A DNA stretch of 64,000 nucleotides. Source: Aquabacterium humicola (GTDB lineage Bacteria; Pseudomonadota; Gammaproteobacteria; Burkholderiales; Burkholderiaceae_C). This document shows, one piece after another, positions 42,324-52,416 of the stretch; the first letter of the stretch is position 1; every line of letters starts with the position of its first letter. A program made the translations under genes and the position numbers. The stretch is from the NCBI RefSeq assembly GCF_030167915.1, contig NZ_JARGNB010000006.1:248001-312000 (forward strand), given 5' to 3'. Under the pieces are notes generated by a model. It searched no databases. It saw only the letters and a program-made list of their open reading frames with translations, and was not told the origin of the DNA.

Positions 42324-44090
42324 ATGAAGAAGCTCTTCGCCCCCGCCACCACCCGCGGCGTCAACTACGCCACCAGCCCGTTGCTGGCGTCGAAGACGCC
42401 GAACTGGCGCAGCCGTTTCGTCGTCGCGCTGGTCGCCTTCAGCTTCGTCGGCCTGCTGGGCCGCGCGGCCTACGTGCAGGTGATCGGCCACGAGTTCTTC
42501 CAGAAGCAGGGCGAGAAGCGCTACGCGCACACGCTGGAAGTGCCCGCGAGCCGCGGCCGCATCCTCGACCGCCATGGCCTGCTGCTGGCCACCAGCGTGC
42601 CTTCGCCCAGCGTGTGGGCGATCCCGAAGGACTTCGACGCTTCGCAGGCGCAGCGCCGCAAGCTGCTGCCGCTGCTGGGCATGGATGCGAAGGAGTTCGA
42701 CGCGCGCCTCGCCTCCGGCAGCCAGAACTTCGCGTGGATCAAGCGCCAGGTCGATGCCGAGACCTGGGGCCAGATCAAGACGCTGGGCATCAAGGGCCTC
42801 TACGAGACGCGCGAGTACAAGCGCCGCTACCCGGAAGGCGAATCCGCGGCGCACGTCGTCGGTTTCACCAACATCGAGGACCAGGGCCAGGAAGGCATCG
42901 AGCTCGCGTTCCAGGCCGACCTGAAGGGCCACCGCGGCTCGCGCGAGGTGGTCAAGGATCGCCTGGGCCGCGTCGTCGAGGACATCGGCCAGGGTGTCGA
43001 GTCGGCCAATGGCCGCGACGTGCAGCTGGCGATCGATTCGAAGGTGCAGTTCTTCGCCTACCAGCGCGTGCGCGATGCCGTCGCCGAACACCGCGCGAAG
43101 GCCGGCAGTGTGGTCGTGCTCGACGTGCAGACCGGCGAGATCCTCGCGCTCGCCAACTACCCCAGCTACGACCCCGGCCAGCGCCAGCGCCTGTCCGGCG
43201 AGCAGCTGCGCAACCGCGCGCTGACCGACGTCTTCGAGCCCGGCTCGACGATGAAGCCCTTCATCGCCGCGTGGGCGATGGAAACCGGCCGCGTGCGGCC
43301 GGACACGATGTTGAACACCGCGCCGGGCAGCCTCGTCGTCACCGGCGTGCCGATCCGCGATGCGCACCCGCACGGTTCGCTGACGGTGTTCGAGTCGATC
43401 CAGAAGTCCAGCAACATCGGCGCCGCGCGCCTGGCGATGCAGATGCAGCCGCGCGAGCTGTGGGAGCTGTTCTCCAGCGTCGGCTACGGCCAGAAGCCGC
43501 AGATCGACTTCCCCGGCACCGTCACCGGCCGGCTGCGCCCGTACAAGAGCTGGCGCCCGATCGAGCAGGCGACGATGTCCTACGGCTACGGCCTGTCGGC
43601 GTCGCTGCTGCAGATGGCGCGCGCCTACACGGTCTTCGCCAACGACGGCGAGGTGATCCCGGTCAGCATGCTGCGCCAGGAACAGCACCAGCCCGGGCTG
43701 CGCGTGATCTCCAAGGAGACGGCGCGCGAGGTACGCAGGATGCTCCAGGCGGCTGCGGGCCCCGGCGGCACCGGCCCGCTGGCGCAGACCATCGGTTATT
43801 CGGTCGGCGGCAAGAGCGGCACCGCGCACAAGCAGGAAGGAAAGGGTTACGCGAGCAACAAGTACCGCTCGTGGTTCGTCGGCATGGCCCCGATCGACAA
43901 GCCGCGCATCATCGTCGCGGTGATGCTCGACGAGCCGAGCAACGGCGTGTACTACGGTGGTGCGGTGGCGGCCCCGGTGTTCAGCCAGGTGGTGCAGCAG
44001 ACGCTGCGCATGCTGGGCGTGCCGCCGGACCTGGACGTGAAGCCGCAGGTGGTCGCGAAGGCGCTGCCGGCGGTGCAAGAGAGTTTCTGA
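42324..44090 (+). CDS. ftsI: Peptidoglycan transpeptidase FtsI (PBP3)
   Basis: FtsI crosslinks septal peptidoglycan. The 588-residue class B penicillin-binding protein has a cytoplasmic tail, one transmembrane helix (FVVALVAFSFVGLLGRAAY, about 32-50) and the RGRILDRHG pedestal motif (78-85). The transpeptidase triad is S308-T-M-K311 (active serine), S362-S-N364 and K497-S-G-T500. It acts in the periplasm with FtsW, whose gene is in the same cluster. It lies ten bases after ftsL and 14 before murE. Nothing is missing from the catalytic set. Confidence 0.96.
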   Translation: MKKLFAPATTRGVNYATSPLLASKTPNWRSRFVVALVAFSFVGLLGRAAYVQVIGHEFFQKQGEKRYAHTLEVPASRGRILDRHGLLLATSVPSPSVWAIPKDFDASQAQRRKLLPLLGMDAKEFDARLASGSQNFAWIKRQVDAETWGQIKTLGIKGLYETREYKRRYPEGESAAHVVGFTNIEDQGQEGIELAFQADLKGHRGSREVVKDRLGRVVEDIGQGVESANGRDVQLAIDSKVQFFAYQRVRDAVAEHRAKAGSVVVLDVQTGEILALANYPSYDPGQRQRLSGEQLRNRALTDVFEPGSTMKPFIAAWAMETGRVRPDTMLNTAPGSLVVTGVPIRDAHPHGSLTVFESIQKSSNIGAARLAMQMQPRELWELFSSVGYGQKPQIDFPGTVTGRLRPYKSWRPIEQATMSYGYGLSASLLQMARAYTVFANDGEVIPVSMLRQEQHQPGLRVISKETAREVRRMLQAAAGPGGTGPLAQTIGYSVGGKSGTAHKQEGKGYASNKYRSWFVGMAPIDKPRIIVAVMLDEPSNGVYYGGAVAAPVFSQVVQQTLRMLGVPPDLDVKPQVVAKALPAVQESF

Positions 44091-44104
44091 AGGAAAGCGC
44101 AAAG

Positions 44105-45670
44105 ATGTTGACGCGCTTGAAGTCCCCCGAAGCCGCCGCGCGCTGGCTCACGGAGTGGGTCACCGGCACGCTGCGCACCGACAGCCGCCAGGTGCGGCCG
44201 GGTGACGCCTTCATCGCCTGGCCGGGTTATGCGACCGACGGCCGCAAGTTCGTCGCCGCCGCGCTGGCCGCGGGTGCATCGACCTGCCTGGTGGAGGACG
44301 ACGGCATCGAGGCTTTCGGCTTCGACACCGACGGCCACGCCGGCTTCATCCACGGCAATGCGCGCATCGGCACGCTGCCGGCGTTGAAGGCCGCGACCGG
44401 GCCGATCGCCGCCGCCTATTTCAACCGGCCGAGCGAGCCGCTGCAGGTGCTGGCCGTCACCGGCACCAACGGCAAGAGCTCCACCGCGTGGTGGACCGCG
44501 CAGGCGCTGTCGCTGCTGGGGCGGCGCTGCGGCGTGGTCGGCACGCTCGGTATCGGCCAGCCGCCGCTGCCGGCGGGCGGCAAGGTGGGCGGGACGATGC
44601 CACCGGCCGGCTCGGTCGGCAGCGTGCAGTTCACCGGCCTGACGACGCCCGACCCGGTGATGCTGCAGGCCGCCTTCCGCCGCATGGTCGGCGAGGGCTA
44701 CACGGCCTGCGCGATCGAGGCCTCGTCGATCGGCGTGGCCGAGCACCGCCTCGCCGGCACGAGCATCCGCGTCGCGCAGTTCACCAACTTCACCCGCGAC
44801 CACCTGGACTACCACGGCGACATGGCCGCCTACTGGGCGAGCAAGCGCGCGCTGTTCGACTGGCCGGGGCTCGAAGCGGCGGTGATCAACATCGACGATG
44901 CGCAGGGCGCGCTGCTGGCCAACGAACTGAAGCGCACGACCTTGTCGCTGTGGACCGTGTCGGTCGGCGGCACCGGCCGCCTGGACGCGCAGAACCTGCG
45001 TTATGTCGACGGTGGCCTGGCCTTCGAGCTGGTCGAGGACGGCGCCGCCGTGCCGGTGCGCAGCACGCTGATCGGCGACTACAACGCCCACAACCTGCTC
45101 GGCGTGATCGCCGCGCTGCGCGCGACCGGCGTGCCGCTGGTGGATGCGGTCGCCGTCGTGCTGGCGCTGACGCCGGTGCCCGGCCGCATGCAGCGCGTGG
45201 CACCCGGCGCGACCGGCGTGCCCGAAGTGGTCGTCGACTATGCCCACACGCCCGACGCGCTGGAGAAAGCCGTCGCCGCGCTGCGTCCGCTGGCCGATGC
45301 CCGCGGCGGCCGGCTGTGGTGCGCCTTCGGCTGCGGCGGCAACCGCGACGCGAGCAAGCGCCCGCTGATGGGCGGCATCGCGAAGCGGCTGGCCGATCGC
45401 GTGGTGGTCACCAGCGACAACCCGCGCCATGAAGACCCGGCGGCAATCGTCGCGCAGATCGTCGAGGGCATCAGCGATCGAAGCGGCGTCGACGTGATCG
45501 TCGACCGCCGCGACGCGATCCACCACGCGCTGCAGGCCGCCGATGCGCGCGACGTCGTGCTGATCGCCGGCAAGGGCCACGAGGACTACCAGGAGATCGC
45601 CGGCGTCAAGCACGCCTTCTCCGACGTCGAGGTCGCGGCCGAGGCGCTGCGCGCGAAGGGAGCCGCGTGA
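44105..45670 (+). CDS. murE: UDP-MurNAc-tripeptide synthetase MurE
   Basis: MurE adds meso-diaminopimelate to UDP-MurNAc-L-Ala-D-Glu in the cytoplasm. The 521-residue ligase has the P-loop GTNGKSST (120-127), a lysine-containing YWASKRALFD where the carbamylated lysine resides, VVDYAHTPDALE, and the DNPR motif (SDNPRHEDP) that selects meso-DAP over lysine. The ATG at 44105 has AAGGAAAG upstream. Longer in-frame starts lie within ftsI. The stop overlaps the murF GTG by four bases. Confidence 0.96.
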   Translation: MLTRLKSPEAAARWLTEWVTGTLRTDSRQVRPGDAFIAWPGYATDGRKFVAAALAAGASTCLVEDDGIEAFGFDTDGHAGFIHGNARIGTLPALKAATGPIAAAYFNRPSEPLQVLAVTGTNGKSSTAWWTAQALSLLGRRCGVVGTLGIGQPPLPAGGKVGGTMPPAGSVGSVQFTGLTTPDPVMLQAAFRRMVGEGYTACAIEASSIGVAEHRLAGTSIRVAQFTNFTRDHLDYHGDMAAYWASKRALFDWPGLEAAVINIDDAQGALLANELKRTTLSLWTVSVGGTGRLDAQNLRYVDGGLAFELVEDGAAVPVRSTLIGDYNAHNLLGVIAALRATGVPLVDAVAVVLALTPVPGRMQRVAPGATGVPEVVVDYAHTPDALEKAVAALRPLADARGGRLWCAFGCGGNRDASKRPLMGGIAKRLADRVVVTSDNPRHEDPAAIVAQIVEGISDRSGVDVIVDRRDAIHHALQAADARDVVLIAGKGHEDYQEIAGVKHAFSDVEVAAEALRAKGAA

Positions 45671-47070
45671 GCGAGACCCTGCTGATGACCCTCGGCGACG
45701 CGCACGCGCTGCTGCCCGGCTCGGTGCTGGTCGGCGACGCCGCGACACCGATCGCCCGCGTGCACAGCGACACCCGCACGCTGCAGCCGGGCGACCTGTT
45801 CGTCGCGCTGCGCGGCGAGCGTTTCGACGCGCATGACTTCCTGCCGCAGGCGAAGACCGCCGGCGCCGCCGCGGCGCTGGCCGAACGCGGCCTGGCCGAA
45901 GCCGGCCTTGCCGGCCTGCAGGTCGCCGATTCGCTGGCCGCGCTGCAGCAGCTGGCCACCGCGTGGCGCGCGCGCCTGCACCTGCCGGTCATCGCGGTGG
46001 CCGGCAGCAACGGCAAGACCACCGTCACGCAGATGATCGGCGCGATCCTGCGCGCCTGGCGCGGCGAGGCCTCGCTGGCGACCGCCGGCAACCTGAACAA
46101 CCACATCGGCGTGCCGCTGACGGTGTTGCGCCTGAAGCCCGCGCACGAGGTCGCGGTGATCGAGCTCGGCATGAACCACCCGGGCGAGATCGCCGAGCTC
46201 GCGCAGATCGCACAACCGACCGTCGCGGTGATCACCAACGCGCAGCGCGAGCACCAGGAATTCATGGCCACCGTCGAAGCCGTCGCGCTGGAGAACGGCG
46301 CGGCCATCGCTGCGCTGCCGGCCAGCGGCGTCGCGGTGTTTCCGGCCGACGATGCGCAGGCGCCCGTCTGGCACCGGCAGGCGGGAGCGCGCGGTCACCT
46401 GACGTTCGCGCTGCATGGCGAAGCGGACGTCGTCGACGACGCGCTCTGGGTCGACGACCACTGGGTGCTGCGGGTGAAGACCCCCGCTGGCCAGGCCGAG
46501 TTCATGCTGTACGCGGCCGGCGAGCACAACGTGCGCAATGCGCTCGCCGCCACCGCGGCCGCGCTGGCGGCCGGTGCGCCGCTGGAAGCGGTGATGCGCG
46601 GCTTGGAGCGCTTCCGCCCGGTGTCGGGCCGCTCGCAGGCCAGCACGATCGAGCTCGGCGGCCGCCGCATCACGCTGGTCAACGACAGCTACAACGCGAA
46701 CCCCGATTCGATGCGCGCGGCGATCGCGCTGCTCGCATCGCTGCCGGGTCCGCACTGGTTGCTGTTCGGCGACATGGGCGAGGTCGGCGACCAGGGCGAG
46801 GCCTTCCATGCCGAGGTCGGCGCCCATGCGCGCGAACGCGGCATCGAGCATTTCTGGTGCGCCGGGTCGTCGATGGCGCACGCCGCGGCGGCCTATGGCG
46901 CCAACGCGCGCCACTTCGCCCGCGTCGAGGACCTGATCGCCGCGCTGCCGCAGGCCCCGGCCTGCGCCTCGGCGCTGGTCAAGGGCTCGCGCTTCATGGC
47001 GATGGAGCGCGTGGTCAAGGCCCTGCAGGCCGCCGCCGGCGCGACGACGGGAGGCCCCCATGCTGCTTAG
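45667..47070 (+). CDS. murF: UDP-MurNAc-tripeptide D-alanyl-D-alanine ligase MurF
   Basis: MurF attaches D-Ala-D-Ala to complete the UDP-MurNAc-pentapeptide. The 467-residue protein has P-loop [12 protein letters not shown] (about 114-125), [25 protein letters not shown], the [11 protein letters not shown] domain junction and [14 protein letters not shown]. All are normal. It begins with GTG overlapping the murE stop (GTGA), and its last 11 bases overlap the start of mraY. It is cytoplasmic and works directly before MraY in the pathway. Confidence 0.96.
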   Translation: MSETLLMTLGDAHALLPGSVLVGDAATPIARVHSDTRTLQPGDLFVALRGERFDAHDFLPQAKTAGAAAALAERGLAEAGLAGLQVADSLAALQQLATAWRARLHLPVIAVAGSNGKTTVTQMIGAILRAWRGEASLATAGNLNNHIGVPLTVLRLKPAHEVAVIELGMNHPGEIAELAQIAQPTVAVITNAQREHQEFMATVEAVALENGAAIAALPASGVAVFPADDAQAPVWHRQAGARGHLTFALHGEADVVDDALWVDDHWVLRVKTPAGQAEFMLYAAGEHNVRNALAATAAALAAGAPLEAVMRGLERFRPVSGRSQASTIELGGRRITLVNDSYNANPDSMRAAIALLASLPGPHWLLFGDMGEVGDQGEAFHAEVGAHARERGIEHFWCAGSSMAHAAAAYGANARHFARVEDLIAALPQAPACASALVKGSRFMAMERVVKALQAAAGATTGGPHAA

Positions 47071-48238
47071 CCTGTCGCAGTGGCTGGTGGCGCAGTACCC
47101 CGAGCTCGGCTTCCTGCGCGTCTTCCAGTACCTGACCTTCCGCGCGGTGATGTCGGCGATGACCGCGCTCTTGATCGGCCTGACCTTCGGTCCCTGGGTG
47201 ATCCGCAAGCTCACCGAGCTGAAGATCGGCCAGCCGGTGCGTGCCTACGGCGTCGAGACGCACCTGAAGAAGCACGGCACCCCGACGATGGGCGGCGTGC
47301 TGATCCTGATCGGCATCGCGATCGCGACGCTGCTGTGGTTCGACTGGAGCAACCGATTCGTCTGGGTGGTGATGCTCGTGACCTTCGGCTTCGGCGCGGT
47401 GGGCTGGGTCGACGACTGGCGCAAGGTGGTGCACAAGAACCCCGAGGGCATGAGCTCGAAGGAGAAGTTCTTCTGGCAGTCGCTGATCGGGCTGCTCGCG
47501 GCGCTGTACCTCGCGTTCAGCGTGTCGGAGACCACCAACCTGCGCGTGCTCGAGCTCTTCATCCGCTGGGTGCAAAGCGGTTTCTCGAACGACCTGCCGC
47601 CCAAGGCCGACCTGATGCTGCCGTTCTTCAAGACGGTGAGCTACCCGCTGGGCGTGTTCGGCTTCATCGCGACCACCTACTTCGTGATCGTCGGCGCCAG
47701 CAACGCGGTGAACTTCACCGACGGCCTCGACGGGCTGGCCATCATGCCGGTGGTACTGGTCGGCTCGGCGCTGGGCATCTTCGCCTACATCGTCGGCAGC
47801 TCGGTCTATTCGAAGTACCTGCTGTTCCCGTACATCCCGGGCGCCGGCGAGCTGCTGATCTTCTGCGGCGCGCTGGCCGGCGCGGGCCTCGCGTTCCTGT
47901 GGTTCAACGCGCACCCGGCGCACGTGTTCATGGGCGACGTCGGCGCGCTGTCGCTCGGCGGCGCGCTCGGCACGATCGCGGTGATCACGCGCCAGGAGAT
48001 CGTGCTCGGCATCATGGGCGGCGTCTTCGTCGCCGAGGTGCTGTCGGTGATGCTGCAGGTGGCGTGGTTCAAGTACACCAAGAAGACCACCGGCCAGGGC
48101 CGGCGCATCTTCAAGATGGCGCCGCTGCACCACCATTTCGAGAAGTCCGGCTGGACCGAGACGCAGGTCGTGATCCGCTTCTGGATCATCACGATGCTGC
48201 TGTGCCTGGTCGGCCTCGCGAGCCTCAAGTTGCGATGA
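47060..48238 (+). CDS. mraY: Phospho-MurNAc-pentapeptide transferase MraY
   Basis: MraY transfers phospho-MurNAc-pentapeptide to undecaprenyl phosphate, making lipid I on the inner membrane. The 392-residue protein has about ten transmembrane helices and the catalytic aspartates in VGWVDDWRK (DD of the Mg site) and [10 protein letters not shown]. The HHHFE-type loop is [11 protein letters not shown] near the C terminus. An insertion-like stretch near residues 150-190 ([16 protein letters not shown]) is common in betaproteobacteria. It overlaps murF by 11 bases and murD by four. Confidence 0.96.
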   Translation: MLLSLSQWLVAQYPELGFLRVFQYLTFRAVMSAMTALLIGLTFGPWVIRKLTELKIGQPVRAYGVETHLKKHGTPTMGGVLILIGIAIATLLWFDWSNRFVWVVMLVTFGFGAVGWVDDWRKVVHKNPEGMSSKEKFFWQSLIGLLAALYLAFSVSETTNLRVLELFIRWVQSGFSNDLPPKADLMLPFFKTVSYPLGVFGFIATTYFVIVGASNAVNFTDGLDGLAIMPVVLVGSALGIFAYIVGSSVYSKYLLFPYIPGAGELLIFCGALAGAGLAFLWFNAHPAHVFMGDVGALSLGGALGTIAVITRQEIVLGIMGGVFVAEVLSVMLQVAWFKYTKKTTGQGRRIFKMAPLHHHFEKSGWTETQVVIRFWIITMLLCLVGLASLKLR

Positions 48239-50004
48239 AATTCCTCAAGGGTCGCACTGTGCTCGTGCTGGGACTCGGTGAATCCGGGCTGGCGATGGCG
48301 CGCTGGTGCGCGCGCTGCGGCGCGGACGTGACGGTGTGGGATTCGCGCGCGCAGCCGCCGCAGCTGGCGGCGCTGCAGGTCGAACTGCCGGCCGTGCGCT
48401 TCGTCAGTGGCGAGTTGTCGACCGCCGGCCTCGAGGACGTGCAACTGGTGCTGAAGAGCCCCGGCCTCGCGCCCGGAGATGCCAAGGTCGCGCCGCTGCT
48501 GCAGGCCGCGCGCGGGCTGGACATTCGCATCGCCGGCGAGCTCGACCTGTTCGCCCAGGCGCTCGCCGACCTGAAGGCCGAGCGGGGCTACGCGCCCAAG
48601 GTGCTGGCGATCACCGGCACCAACGGCAAGACGACGACCACCGCGATGACCGCGATGCTGGTCGAGCGCACCGGCAAGCGCGTCGCCGTGGCCGGCAACA
48701 TCGGGCCGACGATGCTCGATACGCTGGCCGTGGCGCTCGACAAGGAGCCGGTGCCCGCGGTGCCCGACCAGCCGCCGCCGCCATCGCCCGCACCGGCGCC
48801 CGCGACCGAACCCGAGGCGCCGCCGGTGCCGGAAGCCCCCGGCACCGACGAGCCGTCCGTCGAGCAGCCGACCGAGCCCGACGAGGTCCAGCCAAGCAGC
48901 GGCGCGATGCCGCTGGACGATGACGACGCACCGCTGCAGCTCGCGCCGCCGCCACCGGCCGCGCCGGTGTTCGAATACCTGCCCGAGGTCTGGGTGCTGG
49001 AGCTGTCGAGCTTCCAACTCGACGGCGTGACCGGCTTCGAGCCCAGCGCCGCGACGGTGCTCAACGTCACCCAGGACCACCTCGACTGGCATGGCTCGAT
49101 GGGCGCCTACGCGGCGGCGAAGGCCCGCATCTTCGGCCCGTCGTCCGACAGCAGCACGGTGATGGTGATCAACCGCGACGACGTGGCCGTCGAAGCGATG
49201 ATCCCGGCGCCGGTGATGGTCAAGGGCGCACGCGGCCGGCCCGCGAAGGCGATCCACCGCAAGGTGATGCGTTTCGGCCTCGACGCGCCGCAGCGGCCCG
49301 GCGACTTCGGCCTGGTGATCGAGAACGGCATGGCCTGGCTGGTGCGGGCGCTGGAAGCCGACGAGACGGTGAAACGCCGCAAGGACGAGGCCGAGGAGAT
49401 CCATCTGCAGCGCCTGATGCCGGCCGATGCGCTGCGCGTGCGCGGCCGCCACAACGCCGCCAATGCGCTGGCCGCGCTGGCGCTGGCCACCGCCATCGGC
49501 TGCCCGCTGGCGCCGATGCTGCACGGGCTGCGCGAATACGCCGGCGAGCCGCACCGCGTCGAGTACATCGGCACGATCGCCGACGTCGAGGCCTTCGACG
49601 ACAGCAAGGGCACGAACGTCGGGGCCACCGTCGCCGCGCTCGAAGGCCTGGGCGCGGACAAGGCGCCGGGCAAGCTGATCGTGATCCTCGGTGGCGACGG
49701 CAAGGGCCAGGACTTCATGCCGCTGGCCGCGCCGATCGCACGTCATGCGCGTGCCGTCGCGTTGATCGGCCGCGATGCCGGCGCGATCGAGACGGCGATC
49801 GCCGAAACCGGCGTGCCGATGGTGCGCCACGGCACGCTCGAGGCCGCTGTGGGCTGGTGCTTCGAGCAGGCGCAAGCGGGCGACGCGGTGCTGCTGAGCC
49901 CGGCCTGCGCCAGCCTGGACATGTTCCGCAACTACGCCCACCGCGCCGAGGTCTTCGTGCAGGCGGTGCAGGCGCGCGCGGCGGACCGGGGAGAGGCCTT
50001 GTGA
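48235..50004 (+). CDS. murD: UDP-MurNAc-L-alanine:D-glutamate ligase MurD with proline-rich insertion
   Basis: MurD adds D-glutamate to UDP-MurNAc-L-alanine. The protein is 589 residues, against roughly 440-500 in the family. It has the N-terminal UDP-binding [11 protein letters not shown]-loop [11 protein letters not shown] (126-136), AGNIG (153-157), LELSSFQL (255-262), [11 protein letters not shown] and the late [11 protein letters not shown] junction. The excess is mainly a low-complexity block, residues about 170-247 (48742-48975), rich in Pro, Ala, Glu and Asp, placed inside the central ATPase domain just before [15 protein letters not shown] smaller extra segment follows near 320-350. 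The frame stays open and catalytic motifs flank the insert, so the enzyme is probably active. It overlaps mraY by four bases. Confidence 0.95.
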   Translation: MKFLKGRTVLVLGLGESGLAMARWCARCGADVTVWDSRAQPPQLAALQVELPAVRFVSGELSTAGLEDVQLVLKSPGLAPGDAKVAPLLQAARGLDIRIAGELDLFAQALADLKAERGYAPKVLAITGTNGKTTTTAMTAMLVERTGKRVAVAGNIGPTMLDTLAVALDKEPVPAVPDQPPPPSPAPAPATEPEAPPVPEAPGTDEPSVEQPTEPDEVQPSSGAMPLDDDDAPLQLAPPPPAAPVFEYLPEVWVLELSSFQLDGVTGFEPSAATVLNVTQDHLDWHGSMGAYAAAKARIFGPSSDSSTVMVINRDDVAVEAMIPAPVMVKGARGRPAKAIHRKVMRFGLDAPQRPGDFGLVIENGMAWLVRALEADETVKRRKDEAEEIHLQRLMPADALRVRGRHNAANALAALALATAIGCPLAPMLHGLREYAGEPHRVEYIGTIADVEAFDDSKGTNVGATVAALEGLGADKAPGKLIVILGGDGKGQDFMPLAAPIARHARAVALIGRDAGAIETAIAETGVPMVRHGTLEAAVGWCFEQAQAGDAVLLSPACASLDMFRNYAHRAEVFVQAVQARAADRGEAL

Positions 50005-50013
50005 ACGCCGCCG

Positions 50014-50073
50014 GGCCGCTCCCAAGGCGTTCGCTCCCCCTCGGGGGGACGGCGCGCAGCGCCAAGGGGGCCA
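50014..50073. repeat. GC palindrome element between murD and ftsW
   Basis: The 70-base gap after murD is the only sizeable break between mraZ and murC. It contains CTCCCCCTCGGGGGGAC and a CAGCGCCAAGGGGGCCAC tail. It resembles the element after ftsZ, which also ends AAGGGGGCCAC. Such short C-run/G-run palindromes are common between genes in Burkholderiales. Its AAGGGGG lies four bases before the ftsW ATG and is the only available ribosome site. Confidence 0.6.
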
Positions 50074-50074
50074 C

Positions 50075-51343
50075 ATGAGCGCCGCGTTCGTGCAGCTCTT
50101 CAGCCTCGACGCCTGGCGCAGCCGGATCGCCGCCTGGCGCGGCGGCGACGAGGACGCGGCGGTGCCCATCCGCGACTGGACCGGCGCTTCCGACGGCCAG
50201 CCCACGCGCATCGCCGGCTTCGACCGCACGCTGGTCTGGCTGGTCGTGGGCCTGCTCGCGCTCGGGCTGGTGATGGTCTATTCGGCGAGCATCGCGCTGC
50301 CCGACAACCCGAAGTTCGCGCGTTATTCGCCGACGCACTTCCTGTCGCGCCACGCGCTGTTCATCGCCATCTCGGTGGCCGCCGCGCTGGCCGCGGTGCA
50401 GGTGCCGATCGCCGTCTGGGAGAAGTGCGCGCCCTGGCTCTTCGTCGCCGCGCTGCTGCTGCTGGCGGTGGTGCTGCTGCCGCATGTCGGCAAGGGCGTG
50501 AACGGTGCGCGGCGCTGGCTGCCGCTGGGGGTGATGAACTTCCAGCCCAGCGAGCTCGCCAAGCTGGCGATGGCGATGTACGCGGCCAGCTACATGGTGC
50601 GCAAGATGGACGTCAAGGAGCGCTTCTTCCAGGCCGTGTGGCCGATGGCGGTGGCGCTGGCCATCATCGGCCTGCTGCTGCTGGCCGAGCCCGACATGGG
50701 CGCGTTCATCGTCATCGCGGCCATCGCGCTCGGCATCCTGTTCCTCGGCGGCGTCAACGGCCGCATGTTCTTCTTGAGCGTCGCCGTGCTGGTCGGCGCC
50801 TTCGCGCTGATGATCGCGTCCAGCCCGTGGCGGCGCGAGCGCATCTTCGCGTTCCTGAACCCGTGGGACCCGGTGTACTCGCAGGGCAAGGGCTACCAGC
50901 TGACGCATTCGCTGATCGCCTTCGGCCGCGGCGAGTGGACCGGCCAGGGTCTCGGCGGCAGTGTCGAGAAGCTGCACTACCTGCCCGAGGCGCACACCGA
51001 CTTCCTGATGGCGGTGATCGGCGAGGAGCTCGGCTTCATCGGCGTCGCGCTGGTCATCGTCGCCTTCTTCTGGCTGACGCGCCGGATCTTCGTCATCGGC
51101 CGCCAGGCGGTGATGCTCGACCGCGTCTTCGCCGGGCTGATGGTGCAGGGCATCGGCATCTGGATCGGCGGGCAGACGCTGATCAACCTGGGCGTGAACC
51201 TCGGCGCGCTGCCGACCAAGGGGCTGACCCTGCCGCTCTTGAGCTACGGCGGCTCGGCGATCCTGATGAACCTGGTCGCGCTGGCGATCGTCGTGCGGGT
51301 CGACGTCGAGAACCGCGTGCTGATGCGGGGAGGGCGCGCGTGA
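50075..51343 (+). CDS. ftsW: Peptidoglycan glycosyltransferase FtsW
   Basis: FtsW is the SEDS-family polymerase that works with FtsI at the septum. The 422-residue protein has a ~45-residue cytoplasmic N-terminal extension, ten transmembrane helices, [30 protein letters not shown], the [21 protein letters not shown] loop with the catalytic Asp of SEDS proteins nearby, and the SEDS signature [11 protein letters not shown] with PTKGLTLP before it. It overlaps the murG start region by one to four bases. Translation relies on the G-run supplied by the upstream repeat. Confidence 0.95.
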   Translation: MSAAFVQLFSLDAWRSRIAAWRGGDEDAAVPIRDWTGASDGQPTRIAGFDRTLVWLVVGLLALGLVMVYSASIALPDNPKFARYSPTHFLSRHALFIAISVAAALAAVQVPIAVWEKCAPWLFVAALLLLAVVLLPHVGKGVNGARRWLPLGVMNFQPSELAKLAMAMYAASYMVRKMDVKERFFQAVWPMAVALAIIGLLLLAEPDMGAFIVIAAIALGILFLGGVNGRMFFLSVAVLVGAFALMIASSPWRRERIFAFLNPWDPVYSQGKGYQLTHSLIAFGRGEWTGQGLGGSVEKLHYLPEAHTDFLMAVIGEELGFIGVALVIVAFFWLTRRIFVIGRQAVMLDRVFAGLMVQGIGIWIGGQTLINLGVNLGALPTKGLTLPLLSYGGSAILMNLVALAIVVRVDVENRVLMRGGRA

Positions 51344-52416
51344 TGCCCCACCTCGTGATCATGGCCGCCGGCACCGGCGGGCACATCATCCCCGGCCTGG
51401 CGGTCGCGCGCGAGGTGCAGCGCCGCGGCTGGACGGTCAGCTGGCTGGGCACGCGCACCGGCATGGAAAACAAGCTGGTGCCGCCGGCCAAGATCCCGCT
51501 CGATGCGATCGGCTTCAGCGGCCTGCGCGGCAAGGGCCTGCTGCACACGATGACCGGCGGGCTGCGGCTGCTGAAGGCCTTCTGGGATTGCATCGGCATC
51601 CTGCGCCGGCGCGGCGCCGACGCGGTGCTGGGCATGGGCGGCTACGTGTGCTTCCCCGGCGGCCTGATGGCCTCGCTGCTGAACAAGCCGCTGATGCTGG
51701 TGAACGCCGACGCGGCCTTGCTGCTGTCGAACAAGGCGCTGCTGCCGGTGGCCGACCGCATCGCATTCGGCTTCGACGGCCCGGCGGCGCAGGTCAAGCG
51801 CGGCATCGTCACCGGCAACCCGGTGCGCGCCGAGATCGAAGGCATGGCCGCGCCGGATCAGCGTTATGCGGGTCGGTCGGGCCCGCTGAAGCTGCTGGTC
51901 GTCGGCGGCAGCCTGGGCGCGCAGGTGCTGAACCAGACCGTGCCGCCGGCGATCGCCGCGCTGCCGGCCGACGCGCGCCCGCAGATCATCCACCAGACCG
52001 GTGCCGCGCAGCTGGAGCAGGTCAAGGCCGCCTATGCGCAGGCCGGCCTAGCCGCCGAGGTGCTGCCCTTCATCGACGACATGGCCGCGCGGCTGGCCGA
52101 CTGCGACCTGATCGTCTGCCGCGCCGGCGCAGTGACGGTCAGCGAGCTCTGCGCCGCCGGGGTGCCGGGCATCCTGGTGCCGCTGGTCGTCAACACCACC
52201 TCGCACCAGCGCGACAACGCCGAGCACCTGGCCCGACACGGCGCGGCGATCCACCTGCCGCAGGCCGAGCTGAGCTCGCGCACGCTGGCCGAGAAGCTGC
52301 AGGCGCTCGACCGCACGCAGCTGCTGCAGATGGCCAACGCCGCGCGTGCGCTGGCCAGGCCACAAGCGGCTGAACGTGTCGCCGACGAGCTCGAACGACT
52401 GGTGGCGACGTCATGA
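51343..52416 (+). CDS. murG: UDP-GlcNAc:lipid I N-acetylglucosaminyltransferase MurG
   Basis: MurG converts lipid I to lipid II at the inner face of the membrane. The 357-residue GT-B enzyme begins [22 protein letters not shown] with the first glycine loop. It also has [39 protein letters not shown] (second glycine loop) and [15 protein letters not shown] for UDP-GlcNAc binding. The ATG at 51343 shares one base with the ftsW stop; a GTG at 51340 is an alternative with a four-base overlap. The stop overlaps murC by four bases. Confidence 0.95.
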   Translation: MPHLVIMAAGTGGHIIPGLAVAREVQRRGWTVSWLGTRTGMENKLVPPAKIPLDAIGFSGLRGKGLLHTMTGGLRLLKAFWDCIGILRRRGADAVLGMGGYVCFPGGLMASLLNKPLMLVNADAALLLSNKALLPVADRIAFGFDGPAAQVKRGIVTGNPVRAEIEGMAAPDQRYAGRSGPLKLLVVGGSLGAQVLNQTVPPAIAALPADARPQIIHQTGAAQLEQVKAAYAQAGLAAEVLPFIDDMAARLADCDLIVCRAGAVTVSELCAAGVPGILVPLVVNTTSHQRDNAEHLARHGAAIHLPQAELSSRTLAEKLQALDRTQLLQMANAARALARPQAAERVADELERLVATS

